This document shows positions 11,235 through 19,431 of a stretch of DNA of 64,000 nt, one piece after another. Source of the stretch: Chloroflexota bacterium (lineage in GTDB: Bacteria; Chloroflexota; Anaerolineae; Anaerolineales; Villigracilaceae); assembly GCA_021414245.1 (NCBI GenBank), contig JAIOOU010000015.1, forward strand, positions 372,001-436,000, read 5' to 3'. Position 1 is the first letter of the stretch. Every line of letters begins with the position of its first letter. The position numbers and the translations under genes were made by a program. Below the pieces are notes generated by a model. That model was given only the letters and a program-made list of their open reading frames with translations, was not told where the DNA came from and did not search any database.

Positions 11235-13523
11235 TCAGTTAACTCTTACTTTCATCAATTCTGTCATAGTGACCGCGAACGGCAAGGATGAAGCATAGCC
11301 AGGCTTATAACCTTCAAGTTTTCTAATATCCCAAACAAGGCCGTCAAATTCTTTATTGCCAGTTTTGGTAATTGTGTATACTAAATAATACTCATGAGAC
11401 GGGTTTTCATATCCCATAGCAGCCATTTCAAGCTTTGAGAACACCCTGGGACCACGATCTTTAATTCTCCACAAGTATCCTGTTTTCAATTCATCTCTAA
11501 GATGAATTAACACATATTCTGCGCCGGCCACTTCCGGGGTGAGACGCAACGACCCTCGATCAGAGTCCATGCGAAAATTATAGAGACCTCTTTCTTTAAT
11601 CCATTCATATCTTCCGCTATTCTCACAATAACCAATCAAAACACTAGTTTCCGATGGCGGTCTTACCCTGCCGCCCTCATTAGATTCAGGAAGCGGCTCT
11701 CTAATCTCAAAATCAGGCCTGTTTTTATAAATATCATAAACATGATAAGTAAGTCTTTCCTGTTGGGATGAACGATTAACGAAATGTTCGACTACGTCCT
11801 TTACAAAATTCTTTAGAGCTTCAGTTCCATCATTTGCTTTGGATGGACGGACCGGAAAAGCACCTAACCCGGGAATCAACTCATGAAAACCTTTCGCGAT
11901 GTAATCATCAGTACCGGGATACAGAACATATGCACCAACAGTCCTCCTAACTGCATCCTTGTATGCGTGCATTTTAAGCAGGTCAGCTCTTTTGTAAACA
12001 CCTTTATTTTGATCAAGTTTTTCTACATCCAGATCTTCTTCTGCCGACGAAGTATCAACCCCGAAGAGATCGGTTATTCCTGTCACCTTGTACTTAGCAT
12101 CGAAATGAATATGCAGAATCAATTCCTGACTTTCCGCTTCTGCCTCCGAAAACTCATAGGGCCATATCGTCAAGGTGTAATCCGGGCGCATATTTTTTGA
12201 CCAGCTACCGGCAGAGGGGTATTCCTTATTTCCCGAAAAAGTCCTGTTATAACTGAATTTAATAGCAAGTTTCCTTGAGCCTCTATCGTATATTCCCCTT
12301 AGTGCAAAAAATTTACCAGACTTTAATTTCAGGCCAAGCCCATCGGAGGTAGATTCTATCAAGCTTTCCACTTCCACAGGCGCGAAATTGAAAATAGTAC
12401 CAAAGAGCTCCAACAGCTTAAAAAACGACCAGTATTCATATAAGGTGGCCACATCTCTTTTTCCCGCCTTATATACATCATCACCACCATGCCACATCAA
12501 TTTTGAAGCCAGATCAAACATTAACCAAGACTTGAGTATCTCTCGATATCCTTCCTTCCTCTGTAAAACCGGACTATTAAGAGATAGGGTAGCAGGCTGT
12601 GATATTTGTTTGAAAATCTGGTGATCAAGAATATTATCTAGTCTTTCTTCCAGCTGCCGTGCTTCCCGGCATTCACGGCTTATAGAATCCATTTTGTTTT
12701 TTACATCTGAGCAGAAAATTCTGTAAACAGAAAGAACGTGTTTAATAAACTGGTTCTCAACAGTATCCGGCGAATCATGCTTTTCTCTTACGACAACTTT
12801 TGCAGGCACAGTATCCAGCACAGAATGCATATAATGATTTTCCGGGAGTGGAATCCTGTTTGATCCCGAGGCAATCTGGCGCATAATTGAGTTGTTTATA
12901 CGCACGCCCTTGGTTATATTGGTCTTACCCTCACGATCGGCCCATCGGGTTACAGGAGCGTTAAGTATGCGGTGCACAGCTTCTAAAAATTCAGAAGTAT
13001 CAATAACCGATTTTATAAACGCAAATTGTTGATACAGGGTGTTTGAATTGCTGGAGTAATTCTGAGAAAGATACTGGGTTACAGGAGATGTATACTGCAT
13101 AAGCAGGTCGGTGCATCTCTCGGCTATATCTTCCAGCATTGTTCGATAGTCATCGCGATAAGAACTTTTTACAGAACGCACCTCAAGATCAATATAGCCG
13201 CAGATGTTTCCGGTTGCAGTTTCAACCACCTCGACGGACAGGGTTCCTGTATAAATACCCGGGGCAATACGACCGCCTGACGAGTTGGAGTTTTTAAAAC
13301 GCCGCACAACTCCGGGAATTTCAACGAGCTGATATCCTTTATCGATACTATATTCATAATTACAGCTTTCCTGTAATTGAACATTAGCTTCACCAAACTC
13401 AGCTGCCTCAGCTTCACTAATTTCAATAAGAGACTGTTCACCGGATTCCGGATAAAGTATTACTTTAACAGCCTTCAAATTGCGCGACTCAAGAGGTGAG
13501 ACAAACAAAGAAACAGATTTCAT
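11235..13523 (-). CDS. DUF2357 nuclease, McrC-like partner of McrB
   Basis: 762 residues. The N-terminal ~115 residues are beta-rich, a helical central part follows, and a PD-(D/E)xK nuclease core has RPDYTL (Pro447-Asp448) and HFDAKYK (Asp475, Lys477), followed by LLKMHAYKDAV (about 515-525), the usual helix of this fold. This is the DUF2357 family, which accompanies McrB-like AAA+ motors and supplies the cutting subunit. The final ~150 residues (about 610-762) form a separate beta-rich domain with LWRIKDRGPRVFSK, which could be a base-recognition module (inference only). The gene starts nine bases after the McrB stop, so the two form an operon. Codon use and base composition are AT-rich against both flanks, a sign of transfer. 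Confidence 0.88.
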   Translation of the reverse strand: MKSVSLFVSPLESRNLKAVKVILYPESGEQSLIEISEAEAAEFGEANVQLQESCNYEYSIDKGYQLVEIPGVVRRFKNSNSSGGRIAPGIYTGTLSVEVVETATGNICGYIDLEVRSVKSSYRDDYRTMLEDIAERCTDLLMQYTSPVTQYLSQNYSSNSNTLYQQFAFIKSVIDTSEFLEAVHRILNAPVTRWADREGKTNITKGVRINNSIMRQIASGSNRIPLPENHYMHSVLDTVPAKVVVREKHDSPDTVENQFIKHVLSVYRIFCSDVKNKMDSISRECREARQLEERLDNILDHQIFKQISQPATLSLNSPVLQRKEGYREILKSWLMFDLASKLMWHGGDDVYKAGKRDVATLYEYWSFFKLLELFGTIFNFAPVEVESLIESTSDGLGLKLKSGKFFALRGIYDRGSRKLAIKFSYNRTFSGNKEYPSAGSWSKNMRPDYTLTIWPYEFSEAEAESQELILHIHFDAKYKVTGITDLFGVDTSSAEEDLDVEKLDQNKGVYKRADLLKMHAYKDAVRRTVGAYVLYPGTDDYIAKGFHELIPGLGAFPVRPSKANDGTEALKNFVKDVVEHFVNRSSQQERLTYHVYDIYKNRPDFEIREPLPESNEGGRVRPPSETSVLIGYCENSGRYEWIKERGLYNFRMDSDRGSLRLTPEVAGAEYVLIHLRDELKTGYLWRIKDRGPRVFSKLEMAAMGYENPSHEYYLVYTITKTGNKEFDGLVWDIRKLEGYKPGYASSLPFAVTMTELMKVRVN

Positions 13524-13532
13524 GCTCAGCCT

Positions 13533-15329
13533 TTAGGCCTCAGCAAAACTTGTAAATCCATCCTGAACAACTCGTTTGTACATTCTTGTAATTTTTTCTA
13601 GAGAGATTGGAAAACGAACTACATCTTCATTTACAGGTTCGCCTGCTTCACTCTTTAGAACATCTTCTATATTTACTGTCGAGTCTTCCCTAAGACATAG
13701 AGCAGCAAGAGTTTTTAGTACCGGCTCCAACTTTCTACGGGACCCGTGAACTTTCGGCAATAGTTTTTGAATAATAGCCGCATCAGTTATTTCTTCAACA
13801 GACCATTCCACATCATTTTCCAGAAGCATGGTAACAACACTTGCAAACCTGAATATTTCTGAAGCCGTTCTGTAACCAAATTCCGCGTCGGTTTTTTTAA
13901 GTTCGTTGAAAAATTTCATCAAAGTTCCATTCAACGCCTCGGCTTTATCATAGACGTCAGCTTTTTTAACGGCTTTTTCTACAAAATCAGCAGCCATTCC
14001 CGCCCCTTGGCCCGTCAATTTTTCTAAATCAGGTTTCACAGGATTCTGGAGGAAATCGCTCATCTCTTCTTTGGTTACACGGAATTCAAGAACCCCCGCT
14101 CTATCAAGCACTTTGGGACTGAACATATATGTCGTCTCATCGATATTAACAGTTCCGATAACAAACAGGTTTCCAGGTAATTTTATTTTGTCCGGAATAC
14201 CTTCTTTCCATTCACCATTTTCTTTCCAGATATCGCTATCTGGATGGAGAGGTATTTCTTCATTTGATTCCATTGCGCTTAAGAAGTCAGCAAAATATCT
14301 TTCTACATGACTAAGATTCATCTCATCTAAAATCAGGAAATAAGGCTTGTTAGAGTTTTCAGGCTTCGAAGCTTCAATCAATAAATCCAGAGCACCGTTT
14401 TCCGGCTTTATATATTTTCCAGGCTCAAGTGCATTTGGATATCCTAAAAGAGGTTCTCTGTTGGTCCAGTCAGCGCCAACAGGGATCATGCAGATTTGTT
14501 TATTTTCTGCGCAGATCCAGCGGGAAAACGCCTGAGCCAATTTGGTTTTTCCTGAACCGGAAAGACCGGTAAGAATTACAAAAGGTTTTGCACACAGTAA
14601 GCAAACAAAACGAACAAAGAGGGATTGGCTAAATTTTAGTCCTGAAGATTCCATAATCTCTTCGAAGCGGTTTACGTTAAACATTTTATCTTCAGAAATA
14701 GGCATATTACCCTCTCTATTAGACTGGACTTTATTAGTATTAGACTCCTCAAAACTTTTTGCACATTTTTGATATTCTCTTAATATGAACTCCAAATCTG
14801 AAGTAAGCTTTTCATCTTCGAGATCTGAAATTTTATATTTTTTGTAAAACATATTAGTTTCTTCATACAACTTACCTTTACTATTACTTTTATAGGGTTG
14901 AGTTTTAACAAGGCTATTTTTAGGTAATTTTCCTTTTTCAAACCCCTCAAGCCCTGCTATTCTTGAAAAAACAAATCTTTCGTACTTGTTTTGTATATCT
15001 TCTTCTTGGGTGGTAGATCCTTGATTCAAAGTTAAAAAAATATCTTTAAAATCATCGCTTATTAAGTAGACAACGTAAAAACCATTTGTAGCTCCAGAAG
15101 ATACTCTGTCGTCGAAAACGCCAATCCATGGGTAGTAGGTGGTATTTCCTTGACCTATAGAACCTTTTACAGAAAGATTGGTAAACGATTTAATCTTGAG
15201 GAACTCTTCAATCTGTTGAGGAATAGCATCAACAAGCAGCTTATAGCTTTTTAAGTCTTTGCTTAGATGCTTATCTACTTCGGTTTGATATGCTTTACTA
15301 AATTCCTTTAGGCTATTTGACAAAGACAT
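13533..15329 (-). CDS. McrB-like AAA+ motor with MrcB N-terminal domain
   Basis: 598 residues from the ATG at 15329, chosen because GAGGTG lies six bases upstream. A start seven codons earlier lacks this site. Using the longer frame's numbering, residues 10-200 carry the MrcB-type N-terminal domain (DUF3578) with YYPWIGVFDD, a domain that in relatives reads modified DNA. The AAA_5 domain has Walker A GLSGSGKT (262-269), Walker B YFLILDEMN (about 337-345) and the McrB-type sensor VNIDET (401-406). It would translocate or remodel DNA with the DUF2357 nuclease as a type IV restriction-like defence. Like its partner it is AT-rich. Substrate modification is unknown. Confidence 0.9.
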   Translation of the reverse strand: MSLSNSLKEFSKAYQTEVDKHLSKDLKSYKLLVDAIPQQIEEFLKIKSFTNLSVKGSIGQGNTTYYPWIGVFDDRVSSGATNGFYVVYLISDDFKDIFLTLNQGSTTQEEDIQNKYERFVFSRIAGLEGFEKGKLPKNSLVKTQPYKSNSKGKLYEETNMFYKKYKISDLEDEKLTSDLEFILREYQKCAKSFEESNTNKVQSNREGNMPISEDKMFNVNRFEEIMESSGLKFSQSLFVRFVCLLCAKPFVILTGLSGSGKTKLAQAFSRWICAENKQICMIPVGADWTNREPLLGYPNALEPGKYIKPENGALDLLIEASKPENSNKPYFLILDEMNLSHVERYFADFLSAMESNEEIPLHPDSDIWKENGEWKEGIPDKIKLPGNLFVIGTVNIDETTYMFSPKVLDRAGVLEFRVTKEEMSDFLQNPVKPDLEKLTGQGAGMAADFVEKAVKKADVYDKAEALNGTLMKFFNELKKTDAEFGYRTASEIFRFASVVTMLLENDVEWSVEEITDAAIIQKLLPKVHGSRRKLEPVLKTLAALCLREDSTVNIEDVLKSEAGEPVNEDVVRFPISLEKITRMYKRVVQDGFTSFAEA

Positions 15330-15600
15330 ACACACCTCACTTAGTAACATGTCGTAACTTTACAGATTAAGAAGATAAATCATTAAAATTAAGTCTACCA
15401 TAAAGAGTTTCATGTTTGACAAGTTAAGAAATCAAGCCTGAGACACTATGTATTGCATGGTGCATATGTGAGAACACGAGTTGAAACATCCTGAAAAAGT
15501 GGCTGCAAAGCTAAAAATCAATTCGAAAAATGATAGCGGGTCAGACCAGCGCTCCCGGAACCGGTCCGCTTGCGCGCAAACCTCCGCAAGATCGGCGCTC

Positions 15601-15628
15601 TTGACAAAACCAGGGACGTGCATATAAT
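15601..15628 (+). promoter_or_regulatory. Promoter of the membrane protein gene
   Basis: TTGACA at 15601-15606 and TATAAT at 15623-15628, 16 bases apart. The -10 lies inside the left arm of the operator palindrome, so a bound repressor would block it. Confidence 0.8.
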
Positions 15629-15667
15629 GTGACTGGTCAGTCATATGACTGACCAGTCACATTATAT
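15622..15667. promoter_or_regulatory. TetR-type operator, 46-bp perfect palindrome
   Basis: The palindrome is centred on CATATG at 15642-15647, with arms built on TGACTGGTCAGTCA. All 23 base pairs match. It overlaps the -10 and start of transcription of a gene pair that includes a TetR regulator, the usual autoregulatory layout. Confidence 0.85.
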
Positions 15668-15678
15668 TGGAGGTAAAA

Positions 15679-16194
15679 ATGGAGTTTTTCAACGATTTTC
15701 TGGCCTGGGCCTGGGCGCGTCACCACAACATCTTGAGCTGGTACATCCGCCCCATGTTCATCATCCCCTTTATTTATTTCGCCTACCGGCGCAGTTGGAA
15801 GGGCATGGCCGTCACCCTGCTGGCACTGCTGACCAGCATGTTCTGGTTCCCGGCCCCCGCAAGCGTCGACCCGATGGTCAGCCAGTTCCTGGAAGCCGAG
15901 AGGGAATTCATCCTCGGGCCCTTAAGCGCGCAAAAGATATTCTTCTGGCTGACCGTGCCGCTCTTCTTCGTCCTGCTGGCCCTGGCATTCTGGAAGCGTT
16001 CATGGGGTTGGGGCGTGGCGGTCATCAACATTGCGGCGCTCGGCAAGGTGGCCTGGAGCGTGGTCGAAGGCGGCCAATCCGGCTGGGCCGTGCTGGTGCC
16101 GGCCGTGATCGGGATGATCGTGTGTGACCTGGCGGTCTACCTTGGGGTGCGGTATCTGCATGCCAGAAAACCCCGGCCCGCCGCCGCGGGTTAA
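15679..16194 (+). CDS. Membrane protein of unknown function, TetR-regulated
   Basis: 171 residues. The ATG at 15679 is preceded by TTGGAGG at six bases. A TTG four codons upstream lies inside the ribosome site and is rejected. Four to five hydrophobic segments are seen, the first two around residues 22-55 (MFIIPFIYF, MAVTLLALLTSMFWF), the others near 90-110 and 120-160, and the C-terminus is basic. No catalytic motif or known transporter signature was recognised. Because the TetR gene follows by 32 bases and the palindrome covers the promoter, this protein is probably the target of that regulator, for example a membrane response to a small lipophilic compound (inference). Confidence 0.8.
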   Translation: MEFFNDFLAWAWARHHNILSWYIRPMFIIPFIYFAYRRSWKGMAVTLLALLTSMFWFPAPASVDPMVSQFLEAEREFILGPLSAQKIFFWLTVPLFFVLLALAFWKRSWGWGVAVINIAALGKVAWSVVEGGQSGWAVLVPAVIGMIVCDLAVYLGVRYLHARKPRPAAAG

Positions 16195-16226
16195 CCCCAT
16201 CCGGCAGGTAAGTTTATAATCCAGCC

Positions 16227-16856
16227 ATGCCAAAACCAACCTTCCTGAACCTGCCCCGGGAAAAACAAAATGCATTCCTCGAGGTGGCCCTGCCCGAGTT
16301 CGCAGACAACGATTACAACAGCGCCTCGGTCTCGAGGATCGTTGAAAGGGCCGGCATTGCGAAGGGCAGTGTCTATCAATATTTCGAAGACAAGCAGGAC
16401 CTGTTCATGTACCTGGTGGAGGTCTCCAACCAGTCCATGCTGGAGTTCGTCAAACAGACCCCGCCGCCGGCCCCGTCCGCGGATTTCTTTACAATGCTGC
16501 GCTGGCAGATGTCGGCCACCATCCAGGCCTCCCTGAAACATCCCGTTCATGCGAAGCTGCTGCGCAGGGCCTATTCCGCGCCGCTGCCGTTTCAGGATGC
16601 GATCTTTGAAAATGCGCGCAGGATCCGCGAGGAGCATTTTCAGGCCATGATCCAGCAGGCACAGGCCTCCGGTCAACTGGCCCCCGGCCTGGATGTGCAG
16701 GTTGCCAGCTTCATGGTGCAGGGCATGCTCAACGAACTGGGTCCCTTTCTGCAATCCAGGTTCGGAGAACAAACGGACGACTGGGCGCAGCGGCCCGAAG
16801 TGCATGCGGTGTTCGATCAGGTGATCACGATCCTGAAAAACGGGTTGGGAAAATAA
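16227..16856 (+). CDS. TetR/AcrR family transcriptional regulator
   Basis: 209 residues. The helix-turn-helix lies in residues about 28-50 (SVSRIVERAGIAKGSVYQYF followed by EDKQDLF), the hallmark of the family, and the rest is an alpha-helical ligand domain ending ILKNGLGK. It would bind the palindrome at 15622 and repress the preceding membrane protein gene and itself. A second promoter is likely: TATAAT at 16215-16220 lies exactly six bases before the ATG, with no ribosome site, which suggests a leaderless transcript for the regulator alone. The inducer is unknown. Confidence 0.92.
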   Translation: MPKPTFLNLPREKQNAFLEVALPEFADNDYNSASVSRIVERAGIAKGSVYQYFEDKQDLFMYLVEVSNQSMLEFVKQTPPPAPSADFFTMLRWQMSATIQASLKHPVHAKLLRRAYSAPLPFQDAIFENARRIREEHFQAMIQQAQASGQLAPGLDVQVASFMVQGMLNELGPFLQSRFGEQTDDWAQRPEVHAVFDQVITILKNGLGK

Positions 16857-16876
16857 ATGCGAATCCCACCAAACAT

Positions 16877-16910
16877 AAAGCGGGCGGACCCTTTCAGGTC
16901 CGCCCGCTTT
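16877..16910. terminator. Bidirectional terminator, inside direct repeat copy A
   Basis: A 14-bp perfect stem (AAAGCGGGCGGACC and its complement) with a six-base loop after the tetR gene. The same hairpin recurs at 17902. Confidence 0.85.
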
Positions 16911-16995
16911 GATATACCTGCTAAAAGGGGATCAACTCGACCAGTGGGTCAAACCAGCGCTCCGAGAACAGGTCCACCTGCGAGATGGACGGGTC
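16877..16995. repeat. 119-bp direct repeat, copy A (relic of DUF3592 gene 3' end)
   Basis: It matches 17902-18020 with nine mismatches. Read on the minus strand it encodes the last residues of the DUF3592 protein (DLFSERWFDPLVELIPF, stop) plus its terminator. The AbrB/PIN module sits between the two copies. Confidence 0.9.
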
Positions 16996-17033
16996 CGCGG
17001 TAGAGAAGAAAATAAGAGAATCAAGATTCATGC

Positions 17034-17039
17034 TATAAT
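17034..17039 (+). promoter_or_regulatory. -10 element of the abrB-pin operon
   Basis: TATAAT, immediately followed by CTTACTGGTAAG, a near-palindrome that could be the antitoxin operator. No good -35 is seen. Confidence 0.5.
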
Positions 17040-17063
17040 CTTACTGGTAAGAAGGAGCAGAAT

Positions 17064-17327
17064 ATGGAAACATTAGCCACCACCCGTATGTCATCGAAGG
17101 GGCAGATCGTCATCCCTGAGTCCATTCGCAAGCAGTTGAACCTTCAGGAAGGCGCACAATTTATCGTTGTTGGAGATGGCGATGTGGTTGTGTTGAAAGT
17201 GGTCAACCTGCCTGATATGAGCCAGTTCGATGAGTTGATCAAGCAGGCGCGTCAACAAGCAAGGGAAGCTGGACTGACGGAGGGGGATGTCTCGTCCGCT
17301 GTGGCGAAGGCGCGGGGAAAAAAATGA
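17064..17327 (+). CDS. AbrB/SpoVT-fold antitoxin
   Basis: 87 residues. Residues 5-50 form the swapped-hairpin AbrB DNA-binding fold, with TTRMSSKGQIVIPESIRKQL and LQEGAQF. The C-terminal helix is charged and typical of the part that wraps the toxin. AAGGAGCAG stands before the ATG. The stop overlaps the PIN start (ATGA), as in toxin-antitoxin operons. It should bind its own promoter, possibly at the CTTACTGGTAAG element, and neutralise the PIN protein by direct contact. Confidence 0.9.
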   Translation: METLATTRMSSKGQIVIPESIRKQLNLQEGAQFIVVGDGDVVVLKVVNLPDMSQFDELIKQARQQAREAGLTEGDVSSAVAKARGKK

Positions 17328-17752
17328 AGATCGTTCTGGACTTGAAAGTTGTGATGGATACGAATGTATTTGTCTCCGGGGTCTTCTTCAAAGGTCCACC
17401 ATATGAGATATTGAAAGCCTGGCAGGAGGGCAAGTTTGAACTGGTTGTTTCGCAGGAAATATTGGATGAGTATCGCAGGGTCGGTCAGATATTGTCCGCG
17501 GAACGCCCCAAGGTGGACTTGACTCCGATACTGACGTTTATGATCGAACACGCCAAAGTCTATCAGCCCGTGGAACTTGAGGAATCGATCTGCGAAGACC
17601 CTGACGATGATAAATTCTTTGCCTGTGCCCTGGCAAGCGGCAGTCAGGTTATTGTCAGCGGAGACAAGCATTTGTTGAAAGTCTCTGGTTATCAGGGGAT
17701 TGAAGTTTTGAAGCCGCGCGAGTTTGTGGATCGATATTTGGTGGAAGAATAG
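17324..17752 (+). CDS. PIN-domain toxin (putative ribonuclease)
   Basis: 142 residues, PIN family of the TIGR00305 type. The acidic active site is visible: VMDTNVF (Asp12), a Glu in SQEILDEY, DPDDDKFFACAL (about 88-100) and SGDKHLL (Asp about 112). PIN toxins cut RNA in the cytoplasm with Mg2+ or Mn2+. Overlap with the antitoxin by four bases supports coupling. It lies between two 119-bp direct repeats, so the pair may have moved as a unit. The RNA target cannot be inferred. Confidence 0.9.
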   Translation: MKIVLDLKVVMDTNVFVSGVFFKGPPYEILKAWQEGKFELVVSQEILDEYRRVGQILSAERPKVDLTPILTFMIEHAKVYQPVELEESICEDPDDDKFFACALASGSQVIVSGDKHLLKVSGYQGIEVLKPREFVDRYLVEE

Positions 17753-17756
17753 ATCC

Positions 17757-17882
17757 ATGCAGGCGGGAACAGAGAAAGCCAGCGAAATGAAGAAAGCGGG
17801 GTGGAGGGAGAAGGTGCTGAACGAGATGCGGCTGGGGATAGTCCGCGTGTGGGAACTCCCGGAAAAGTTTTGGCAGAACTGA
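17757..17882 (+). CDS. Possible 41-residue ORF after the PIN gene
   Basis: An ATG five bases after the PIN stop opens a 41-codon frame beginning MQAGTEKASEMKKAGWREKV and ending LPEKFWQN. The composition is protein-like (amphipathic, Lys/Glu/Trp), but there is no clear ribosome site and no recognised family. It lies inside the repeat-bounded segment. It may be an accessory peptide or the remnant of a longer gene. Confidence 0.3.
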   Translation: MQAGTEKASEMKKAGWREKVLNEMRLGIVRVWELPEKFWQN

Positions 17883-17901
17883 AAAATCTATTGGATAGAA
17901 C

Positions 17902-17934
17902 AAAGCAGGCGGACCCATACAGGTCCGCCCGCTT
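17902..17934. terminator. Bidirectional terminator, inside direct repeat copy B
   Basis: The GCAGGCGGACC / GGTCCGCCCGC stem ends the DUF3592 gene (minus strand) and the toxin operon (plus strand). Confidence 0.85.
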
Positions 17935-18020
17935 GGATATACCTGCTAAAAGGGGATCAACTCGATCAGCGGGTCAAACCAGCGCTCCGAGAACAGGTCC
18001 ACCTGCGAGATGCTTGGGTC
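17902..18020. repeat. 119-bp direct repeat, copy B (intact 3' end of DUF3592 gene)
   Basis: Second copy of the sequence at 16877-16995, offset 1025 bases. It includes the real 3' end of the DUF3592 gene. Confidence 0.9.
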
Positions 18021-18389
18021 ATTAGGGTCGTAGATCACATTGATCGAATCACCCATGCCGTAGCCGCCGATGAACTTCTGGTTGCGCACCGAATATGTGC
18101 GGCCGTCCACGCTGTACTCCACGGTCAGCCGGTAATAGGTCACATCACTTGGGTCATTGTCATTAGTGTCGCTCGGCTCCGCCTCAGTGACCGTGCCGGG
18201 GACGATCACGCCCACCTTGCGCAGGTGCAGGCTTTTGTTTAGATACAGGCTGTCATCCAGCGCGAGGGGCAGCATGAAGACCACCAGGCTGCAGCTCAGG
18301 CACACGAAGATCAACAAAAAAGCCAGCCAGCGGATCGGTCCGCTTTTGGGGAGTACGATCACTCTCGGGTTGTTGTTCGGGTTGTCCAT
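17946..18389 (-). CDS. DUF3592-like membrane protein
   Basis: 147 residues. One long hydrophobic helix (about 20-45, WLAFLLIFVCLSCSLVVFML) is followed by an extracytoplasmic beta domain with VPGTVTEAE, YYRLTVEYSVDGRTY and GDSINVIYDPNDPSISQV, the pattern of DUF3592 proteins. Their function is unknown. GGAGG lies before the ATG and a TATAAT at 18422-18427 (minus strand) gives a normal leader. Its 3' end is duplicated at 16877-16995 and a more diverged piece lies at 15536-15576, so this locus has been a site of repeated rearrangement. Confidence 0.8.
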   Translation of the reverse strand: MDNPNNNPRVIVLPKSGPIRWLAFLLIFVCLSCSLVVFMLPLALDDSLYLNKSLHLRKVGVIVPGTVTEAEPSDTNDNDPSDVTYYRLTVEYSVDGRTYSVRNQKFIGGYGMGDSINVIYDPNDPSISQVDLFSERWFDPLIELIPF

Positions 18390-18447
18390 TTGCCGCCTCC
18401 AAACCTGTAAGAAGATGCCGAATTATACCTGTCGTCCCACGCGGTGT

Positions 18448-19431
18448 TCATGGGCAATCCTGGGATGTCTTCCCGACCGGCAGGCCCAGCGCTTCATAGA
18501 CGGGCACGCCGTCCCAGTCCGCGGGGATGGGCAGGCCCAATGCGAACGCGGCGGTGGCGGCCGTGTCCATGGTGTGCACACGCGTCTGCAATTGACCCAC
18601 GTACAGGCCAGGCCCGGAGGCGATCCACGGAATGGTCATATCCTCGGGCAGGCTGGAACCGTGAATGGTGCCATGCCCGCCGTGGTCGGAGGTCACGATC
18701 AGCAGGGTCTCGCCGCGCAATCCGCGCGCATCCAACGCAGACAGCAGTTCGCCCAGGGCTTCGTCCGCGCGAAAGACCACGCTCAACTGTTCGGGCGAGA
18801 GCCAGCCGTAGACATGTCCCATGTCGTCGGTGGTGGCAAAGTGGATGAAGAGCACGACAAAGTCCGCGGGGAAATCCGCCAGCAGGTTCTGCATCAGCAC
18901 TTTGTCCCGGTCATTGACCCACACGAAGGCATCCAGGCTGGAAGCATCGGTCACCTGCTGCAGTTTTTCCTTGCCTGTGTAGATCAGCGTGCGCAGGCCG
19001 GCCGCATGCGCCAGGTCGAACAGGTCCACGCCCTGCGCGATCCCGTTTTCGGGCAGGTAATCGTTCCAGTCCACGCCGTGTTTGGCGGGGCACAGCCCGG
19101 TCAACATGGAGGCGTGCGCGGGCAGGGTGGCGCTCGGGTGTACGGTTTGGGCGCTGAGTGTATAAGCGCCGGTCTTCATCAGGGCCAGCAGGTTCGGCAT
19201 GGGCGCGGCTTGAATCGCATCCGGGCGCAGCCCGTCAATGCTCAGGATGATCACGCGCCGGATGGCTGGCCCCGGGGTGGATGTAAAAGTTGGGGGAGGA
19301 GTAAAGGTCAGTGTGGGGGCGGGCGCGGCCGTCAGAGTCGCAGTGGCTGTGGGGATCGGAGCCGCCATCTGACAGGCAGCCAGCAGCAGGCAGACCCAGG
19401 CCGAACCCATAAAATGACGGTGGATTTTCAT
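18448..19431 (-). CDS. Lipoprotein of the alkaline phosphatase / type I phosphodiesterase family
   Basis: 327 residues from the ATG at 19431, where a lipoprotein signal begins (hydrophobic CLLLAACQ, lipobox LAAC). A frame 57 codons longer exists but begins with non-signal sequence. A Thr/Pro linker precedes the metallohydrolase domain: IILSIDGLRPD (metal Asp), HPSATLPAHASMLTGL (nucleophile Thr or Ser), FATTDDMGH and VTSDHGGHG (metal ligands). The family cleaves phosphodiesters, pyrophosphates or phosphomonoesters outside the cell. The C-terminus TMDTAATAAFALGLPIP is also typical. The substrate is unknown. Confidence 0.88.
   Translation of the reverse strand: MKIHRHFMGSAWVCLLLAACQMAAPIPTATATLTAAPAPTLTFTPPPTFTSTPGPAIRRVIILSIDGLRPDAIQAAPMPNLLALMKTGAYTLSAQTVHPSATLPAHASMLTGLCPAKHGVDWNDYLPENGIAQGVDLFDLAHAAGLRTLIYTGKEKLQQVTDASSLDAFVWVNDRDKVLMQNLLADFPADFVVLFIHFATTDDMGHVYGWLSPEQLSVVFRADEALGELLSALDARGLRGETLLIVTSDHGGHGTIHGSSLPEDMTIPWIASGPGLYVGQLQTRVHTMDTAATAAFALGLPIPADWDGVPVYEALGLPVGKTSQDCP

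Larger units (their letters stand above)
15330..15678. promoter_or_regulatory. Intergenic region with sequence relic and TetR-controlled promoter
   Basis: About 350 bases without a supported gene. The left part is AT-rich and belongs to the McrB island. At 15536-15576 a sequence resembles the 3' end of the DUF3592 gene at 17946 (relic). The right end holds a consensus promoter and a long palindrome. A 70-residue frame on the minus strand here is judged not coding. Confidence 0.6.

Noticed and set aside
15432-15644. 70-codon minus-strand frame across the TetR palindrome
   Set aside because: It runs through the operator and a gene relic, has no ribosome site and no family. The promoter and palindrome explain the sequence better.
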